NCBI RefSeq assembly: GCF_015218165.1
Contig: NZ_CP048659.1
Span: forward strand, 2,852,001-2,916,000
Length of the DNA stretch: 64,000 nucleotides
Source of the DNA: Acinetobacter piscicola
GTDB taxonomy: Bacteria; Pseudomonadota; Gammaproteobacteria; Pseudomonadales; Moraxellaceae
Direction: 5' to 3'
This document shows, piece after piece, positions 59,878 through 64,000 of this stretch. Position numbers and translations under genes: made by a program. The stretch's first letter is position 1. Each line of letters opens with the position of its first letter. The notes below the pieces were generated by a model, which ran no database searches, had not been told where the DNA came from, and worked only from the letters and a program-made list of their open reading frames with translations.

Positions 59878-60678
59878 GGTTCTGTCGCATTAAGGATTTT
59901 AAGTCGAAAAACTGAGCTAACCATTTGTATTAGCTAATCAATTGATAAAATGATCCTATAGAAGTCGGTTTTTCACCTGAAAAATTAAACTGTTCTTTAT
60001 GAATCATATGTATCAATTCTATTCCAGCCAACATAATTTTAGCTGTGTGAAAAGTTTTCAAACATAACATTGCTCGCACTCTCTTTTTAATAAAACGATG
60101 ATCTTGTTCAATTCGATTATTTAAATATTTATTTTGCCGAATTTTAATAGGTCTAAAACGAGTAAATCCAACATTAAAGCTTTCAACTGCTTTTTTATTT
60201 GCTCCACTTTTATCCATTGTCACACGAATAGGGCAAGCATGTTTACTGATTGCATTTTTAAAGAACCGATGGGCAGCTTTGGTATCACGGTGTTTTGTTA
60301 GTAAAAAATCGACTGTTTTTCCATTTGAATCAATAGCTCTATATAAGTAATGCCATTGTCCTTTAATTTTGATATAGGTTTCATCAATATGCCAAAACTG
60401 ATTAACTGATTTCTTGCATCGAGCCATTTTTTTACTGATGATTGGAACAAGACGGATGATCCAACGATGTATCGTTGAGTGATCTACTAGAATGCCACGT
60501 TCTATCATCATTTCTTCTAAATCACGTAAACTTAGTGAATAAGTTAGATACCATCGAATACATTGAGCAATTACATCACTAGGGTAATGTAATCGTTTAA
60601 AAGCATCTTGGATCAATGACATATTCAGCTCCTACAAAATTCAATAGTAGCTGAAGATCGCCTTAATGCGACAGAACC
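59878..60678. mobile_element. IS6-family insertion sequence (801 bp)
   Basis: Bounded by 18-bp perfect terminal inverted repeats (GGTTCTGTCGCATTAAGG at 59878-59895 and its complement at 60661-60678). No 8-bp target duplication is seen: the left flank reads AAAAAACC and the right ACCTATTC. This fits a deletion or rearrangement after replicative transposition. Confidence 0.9.
59930..60622 (-). CDS. IS6-family DDE transposase
   Basis: 230 residues, full length for the family. Features: HTH-like N-terminus (DVIAQCIRWYLTYSLSLRDL), DDE residues in WHIDETYIKIKGQWHYLYRA, then VTMDKSGANKKAVESF and NNRIEQDHRFIKKRVRAM. It is intact and possibly active. Confidence 0.93.
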   Translation of the reverse strand: MSLIQDAFKRLHYPSDVIAQCIRWYLTYSLSLRDLEEMMIERGILVDHSTIHRWIIRLVPIISKKMARCKKSVNQFWHIDETYIKIKGQWHYLYRAIDSNGKTVDFLLTKHRDTKAAHRFFKNAISKHACPIRVTMDKSGANKKAVESFNVGFTRFRPIKIRQNKYLNNRIEQDHRFIKKRVRAMLCLKTFHTAKIMLAGIELIHMIHKEQFNFSGEKPTSIGSFYQLIS

Positions 60679-60680
60679 AC

Positions 60681-61061
60681 CTATTCATACTGTTCTTGTT
60701 CATTCAATAAATCCTCTTTTAAAATGTGCAGTGGTACTAGAATACCCTGACCATTTGGAATAGGAAAAATTAAAGCACCATAGCTATCTTGTTGCATTCC
60801 TATTATCCATTTTTCCATAAATACTTTTAACGATAGAAATTTAGGGGTATACCCTTCCCACTCATTATTAGCACAAAGTTCTGCAAAGATTTTTTCTGGC
60901 CAAAAGGGAATTACATAGTCTTCATTAAATTTAGAGGTTGCCCAACCATTATTATACAGCCCCCAAACTTTTTCAAAATCAACAGCTTTTCTAATAAAAT
61001 AATCATATCTTTCTTGAGAAGAAAAATTCAAAATATTCTTAATTTTCTTTTCAATAGCCAA
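60681..61061 (-). CDS. DUF2750 protein, probable immunity to the Rhs toxin
   Basis: 126 residues with the DUF2750 pattern: RYDYFIRKAVDFEKVWGLYN, then FWPEKIFAELCANNEWEGYT and a C-terminal PNGQGILVPLHILKEDL. The gene follows the toxin-domain stop by one base, as immunity genes do. Its stop codon lies 2 bp from the insertion sequence end. The immunity role is inferred from this order. Confidence 0.82.
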   Translation of the reverse strand: MAIEKKIKNILNFSSQERYDYFIRKAVDFEKVWGLYNNGWATSKFNEDYVIPFWPEKIFAELCANNEWEGYTPKFLSLKVFMEKWIIGMQQDSYGALIFPIPNGQGILVPLHILKEDLLNEQEQYE

Positions 61062-61062
61062 A

Positions 61063-61595
61063 TCAATATCCTCCTATTTTATGTTGAGTTTTATGTAAAT
61101 CTGCATTTTGTAATTGTGAGTGTCTATAGCAATAACCGTCTTTAGCCTCTGTATTTCGACCATGAGCCAACTCATAACCTTTTGATCTAGAATTTCTGGA
61201 ATTACCTGGTAATCTAACGGTTTTTCTATTACCAGTCTCAATATGCCTTAATTCATTTTTAACCCATCCACGTACATGTTTCGGTTGTAATGGATCATCG
61301 GCTAAGGCCTTTATTACTTCTTGTTTATTAGATCGGCCTGTAGAACCATCATTACAAATACAGCATAATTTTTTTGCTAAACCAATGGATCGACCCATTC
61401 AACAGGATTCGGCGCATAAGCAAAAGTATTCAATCCACCCAATAATCCAATCGGATCTTTACTGATAAAGCGCCCTACATAAGGTGAATAATACCTGTAT
61501 CTATTGTAATGAAGTCCTGTTTCCTGGGTATTGCCCCTACTAATTTGTTTAGCATTCCACAATATAACAGTTGAAAGATGAGATAAACATTAAAA
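61063..61595 (-). pseudogene. Orphan Rhs C-terminal fragment with toxin domain, frameshifted
   Basis: The right part encodes an Rhs core end ([20 protein letters not shown], then [20 protein letters not shown] and WVDPL) with no ATG start. After WVDP a single missing base near 61380 shifts the frame; the toxin domain continues in another frame ([13 protein letters not shown] to the stop at 61063-61065). That domain has a HIETGNRKTVRLPG and a GYELAHGRNTEAKDGYCYRH segment, possibly a His-containing nuclease type; the class is not certain. It is an orphan module without its Rhs body. Confidence 0.8.
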
Positions 61596-61596
61596 C

Positions 61597-62016
61597 TTAA
61601 CTCCTATCGAAATTCAAATAATCATAATAGATTTGATATAATTCATCAGAAAAATGATTAGCTATTAATTCTAGAAAATTATTTTTGATATTATCAAAAG
61701 TTAAAATTAGGTCACTTACATTTAATATTTCATCCTTACCAACTGGCTCTTGATAAATATTTATAGATTTAACCAAATAAAATTCTTTCTTTATACTAAA
61801 ATTATAATAATTATTATAACCTTGCTCGATCATATCAACAACAAAATCCCCTCCTATTTTTAATGATTTTAATATATCTGGTAAAATATCTAAAAGCTGA
61901 TTAAAAACATATTTATATGATCTTTTTTGAAAACCACATATTTCTAAATAAAAATCGAATGATATATTATCAATTAGTATTTTATTAACATAATTCGATC
62001 CATTCCATAAGTCACT
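61597..62016 (-). pseudogene. 5'-truncated gene, probably a displaced immunity gene
   Basis: An open frame of 139 codons without a start codon at its right edge; a TAA lies at 62017-62019. The residues DLWNGSNYVNKILIDNISFD and YVFNQLLDILPDILKSLKIG continue smoothly into the 78-residue ATG form ending LYQIYYDYLNFDRS. The place upstream of an orphan Rhs tip is typical of the immunity gene of a previous toxin module. The family is unrecognised. Confidence 0.6.
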
Positions 62017-62228
62017 TTATATGGACACGCTCCAAACTTTTGAATTCTATTCATTTACTCTATTTTATATTTTGTCCATATAGACATGCTTTTATAACGA
62101 CAAATTTTTCACGTTTGTCCATATCCTAAAAAATGCGTAAAGTGTTAAAAACGTGTTTTAGTCCGCCTAATTAAAAATAAGCAATCACCAAAAGAGACTT
62201 TTTGTATTCATATCGACCTTAAAATTTT
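62017..62228. other. Intergenic junction with repeated TGTCCATAT words
   Basis: No gene is seen. The word TGTCCATAT occurs three times, inverted near 62018-62027 and direct at 62073-62082 and 62116-62124. They may be operator sites for the following antitoxin-like gene or remnants of an element end. The left edge is the truncation point of the preceding gene. Confidence 0.5.
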
Positions 62229-62519
62229 ATGCTCAAAAACAGACGAATGATGACCAACAATGAATCTATAGAAATACATCTAGATGCTGAAACAAAGCAA
62301 TTTGCAGAACAAGCTGCGATTGTTCTAGACTACCCTACACTCAGTGATTTTTTCATTTATTTAATTCAAAATCACGCACCACAAATTTTGCATGAACACA
62401 CTCATATTCAGTTAAGTCATACTCAGTTCAAGCAATTTATCGAAGCATGTCGCACTCAAAATACCGTTCCTGCCCGATTAAAACAGGCTGCCCAGCTTTT
62501 AGATAAACAAAATTTTTAA
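62229..62519 (+). CDS. DUF1778/TacA-like antitoxin, orphan
   Basis: 96 residues from the first ATG; MMTNNESIEIHLDAETKQFA is an alternative start. The ribbon-helix-helix pattern SIEIHLDAETKQFAEQAAIV and the tail HIQLSHTQFKQFIEACRTQN fit DUF1778 antitoxins. The usual GNAT toxin gene does not follow. It lies 9 bp before another antitoxin-like gene. Confidence 0.72.
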   Translation: MLKNRRMMTNNESIEIHLDAETKQFAEQAAIVLDYPTLSDFFIYLIQNHAPQILHEHTHIQLSHTQFKQFIEACRTQNTVPARLKQAAQLLDKQNF

Positions 62520-62528
62520 GGAGCAGAA

Positions 62529-62783
62529 ATGAAAGTCATTACATGTGCTGAGCTGCAAGACAATTTAGCAGATATACTCGATTACGTTATAGACGATCAC
62601 GCACCTGTACTTATTAATAGAGAAGATAAACAAGCCGTAGTGATAATAAGTCTAGATGATTGTAGTGCCTTTAAAGAAACAGCGTACCTAATCAAAATTC
62701 CTGCCAATGCAAAACGGTTAAGCGACTCAATCGTGCAAATTGAAGCAACTGAAACAACGTGTCATAAACTAAGTAAAGAGTGA
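62529..62783 (+). CDS. YefM/Phd-family antitoxin, orphan
   Basis: 84 residues; MKVITCAELQDNLADILDYV is the Phd/YefM N-terminus, followed by DHAPVLINREDKQAVVIISL. AAGGAGC lies before the ATG. No YoeB-like toxin frame follows: the next 100 bases are full of stops in that frame. A decayed or lost toxin is likely. Confidence 0.8.
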   Translation: MKVITCAELQDNLADILDYVIDDHAPVLINREDKQAVVIISLDDCSAFKETAYLIKIPANAKRLSDSIVQIEATETTCHKLSKE

Positions 62784-63059
62784 GATTGAGATGCACTAAC
62801 GATGGTAGAAATAGCGCCCGACTATACCCAGAAAATTTCAAGCGATAGACTTCAACATAAAGAACGACATTACAACACCGAAAAAAGAACAACCGAATAT
62901 ATGTGACACGCATCACACAATGACAATATTTGTCCAGAGCATAAAATTCAACCTGATAAAATTTGTCACTTTTTAACAAAAATATATAGTCGAATAAAAA
63001 GACTTAAATTTTTTATGTGTAAGGTGCTGTTTTTCTGTGTAAATTGTCTATAATAAAAG
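62784..63059. other. Intergenic region without a supported gene
   Basis: About 276 bp, AT-rich. A short + strand frame near its start (NSARLYPENFKR) looks like a piece of a lost gene but is too short to assign. No other signal was recognised before the pilA promoter. Confidence 0.4.
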
Positions 63060-63077
63060 TTGGCACGTTTAGTGCTA
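63060..63077 (+). promoter_or_regulatory. Sigma-54 promoter of the pilin gene
   Basis: TTGGCACGTTTAGTGCTA has the GG-N10-GC spacing of the -24/-12 elements (TGGCAC...GC). It lies 59 bp before the pilin ATG. Pilin genes are commonly RpoN/PilR dependent. Confidence 0.75.
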
Positions 63078-63135
63078 ATATTAAAATAGCTTACAAAGCT
63101 TATAATTAAATTAACAACATTTGTGGAGAATGTTT

Positions 63136-63570
63136 ATGAACGCTCAAAAAGGCTTTACGCTTATCGAGTTGATGATTGTTGTCGCTATTATTGGTATCTT
63201 GGCTGCAATCGCACTTCCTGCGTACCAAGACTACACTAAACGTGCAAAAATGTCTGAAGTGGTTGCATTCATTGCATCTGCAAAAACGGGCGTTGCAGAA
63301 GGTTATGCAGACTTAAATACTTTGACAGGTATTGATAACGCTAAAGCAGGTTTGGCTGCCGCAACAGATATTACATCTAAGTATGTGGAAAAAATGACTG
63401 TTACTGATGGTGTAATTACAGTTGATGTTCAAGATATTGATGCAGGTTGTGATGCTGCAACAGCTGCTTTAACTTTAACGCCAACCCCTAATACAACTAC
63501 TGGTTCATTGGACTGGGCTGGTACATCTGATGCAACCTGTACTAAATTTGTCCCTGCAAACTTCCGTTAA
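63136..63570 (+). CDS. pilA: Type IV major pilin PilA
   Basis: The ATG at 63136, with GGAGAA before it, gives a 144-residue prepilin. The leader MNAQKG is cleaved before F (FTLIELMIVVAIIGILAAIA), with Glu5 of the mature pilin and the conserved hydrophobic helix. Two C-terminal cysteines (AGCDAA, DATCTKF) form the D-region disulfide. It serves twitching and natural competence. The gene stands alone with its own sigma-54 promoter and terminator. Confidence 0.95.
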   Translation: MNAQKGFTLIELMIVVAIIGILAAIALPAYQDYTKRAKMSEVVAFIASAKTGVAEGYADLNTLTGIDNAKAGLAAATDITSKYVEKMTVTDGVITVDVQDIDAGCDAATAALTLTPTPNTTTGSLDWAGTSDATCTKFVPANFR

Positions 63571-63590
63571 TCTTAGCGTAATTTGCAATA

Positions 63591-63622
63591 AAAAGGGTGT
63601 GGCTTAGTCCACACTCTTTTTT
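63591..63622 (+). terminator. Intrinsic terminator after pilA
   Basis: GGTGTGG and CCACACT arms within AAAAGGG...CTCTTTT, followed by more T. Confidence 0.8.
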
Positions 63623-63667
63623 ATTTGTGTGCGTATTGTTGATAAAATCAAAATCAGGAATTAAGCG

Positions 63668-64000
63668 ATGTTGCCAAAGAAACATTCAAAAAATATAAAC
63701 GGATTCAAACGACTACAATTGGAATCTCTGACACATTTAGGCGAAGAAATTGACCATTTAATACAACACATCAGTCATGCTCAAGCGATTGAATCTAATG
63801 AAATCAGCCAACAATATCAGGAGCTTGATGCTGATAATGAATTGAGTGAAGATGAAAAATACGATATACAAGAGGGGCTAATTGACCAAAATGAGCATCT
63901 GAAAGATGTTTTAGATTTGACATATGAACTGGCGATTATTGCCTTATATAAAAAAGTTGAAATTACAACCAAAAAAGCAATTAATATTCTTTACCCTGAC
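63668..64000 (+). CDS. Hypothetical protein, 3' end outside the window
   Basis: The ATG at 63668 opens a frame to the window end (111 codons): MLPKKHSKNINGFKRLQLES, then an acidic helical region (IESNEISQQYQELDADNELS). No family recognised. It may be separate from pilA because of the terminator between them. Confidence 0.6.
   Translation, partial: MLPKKHSKNINGFKRLQLESLTHLGEEIDHLIQHISHAQAIESNEISQQYQELDADNELSEDEKYDIQEGLIDQNEHLKDVLDLTYELAIIALYKKVEITTKKAINILYPD

Noticed and set aside
62692..62979. 95-codon frame on the - strand
   Set aside because: It is mostly antisense to the Phd/YefM gene, hydrophobic by base composition, and has no recognisable family or ribosome binding site.
1..64000. CRISPR arrays
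   Set aside because: No regularly spaced direct repeats were seen; the repeats present are tRNA genes, operators, att sites and protein-coding duplications.

Overview
The window is about 64 kb of a low-GC gammaproteobacterial chromosome, almost certainly Acinetobacter. Support comes from the gene order ispE, four tRNA-Gln, prs, rplY, pth and panD, the neighbouring dnaG, hemA and lolB genes, and a tmRNA tag ending in YALAA. No species is claimed.

Layout. (1) 1-15167, host core: the tail of an unrecognised gene, dnaG, hemA, a TPR protein, lolB, ispE, four identical tRNA-Gln, prs, rplY, pth, panD, two SfnB/DszC-type flavin oxidoreductases beside a flavin-monooxygenase remnant, glpK and ssrA. 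(2) 15149-59542, a 44.4 kb apparently intact siphovirus-type prophage inserted in the 3' end of ssrA and bounded by a 22 bp direct repeat. (3) 59543-62016, the remains of an older ssrA-targeted element: an integrase cut by an IS6-family element, then an orphan Rhs C-terminal toxin (frameshifted) with a DUF2750 immunity gene and a second, truncated gene. (4) 62017-64000: two orphan antitoxin-like genes, a type IV pilin gene with a sigma-54 promoter, and the start of a hypothetical gene.

Prophage. The integrase and four small genes lie on the + strand at the left. Endolysin, holin-like, tail, head and terminase genes follow on the - strand (18076-45459). The head mixes Mu-like genes (DUF935 portal, gpF, gp36, gpG) with lambda-like E and D capsid genes. 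Rightwards lie two tandem small-RNA-like units, a lipoprotein, an Acb2/Tad1-type anti-CBASS sponge, a 0.6 kb gene-free structured block, and a Q-like antiterminator. Next come nuclease, PP-loop and O/P replication genes, Cro and, divergently, CI. A + strand early operon then encodes RecT and a YqaJ-type exonuclease, an HNH nuclease, a Rha/KilAC-type protein and an excisionase candidate next to attR. CI and Cro probably act at six copies of a 15 bp operator on both sides of cI.

The most unusual part is 45462-47183. A TTGACA promoter with an inverted repeat in its spacer lies just downstream of the Q-like gene. It is followed by three terminator-like hairpins, about 400 nt of dense RNA-type hairpins without an ORF, a fourth terminator, the acb2 gene with no room for its own promoter, and two short units sharing a 17-nt core. 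At least sixteen intrinsic terminators punctuate the late strand, so processive antitermination would be needed. All this is read by eye; no folding, homology or expression data were available.
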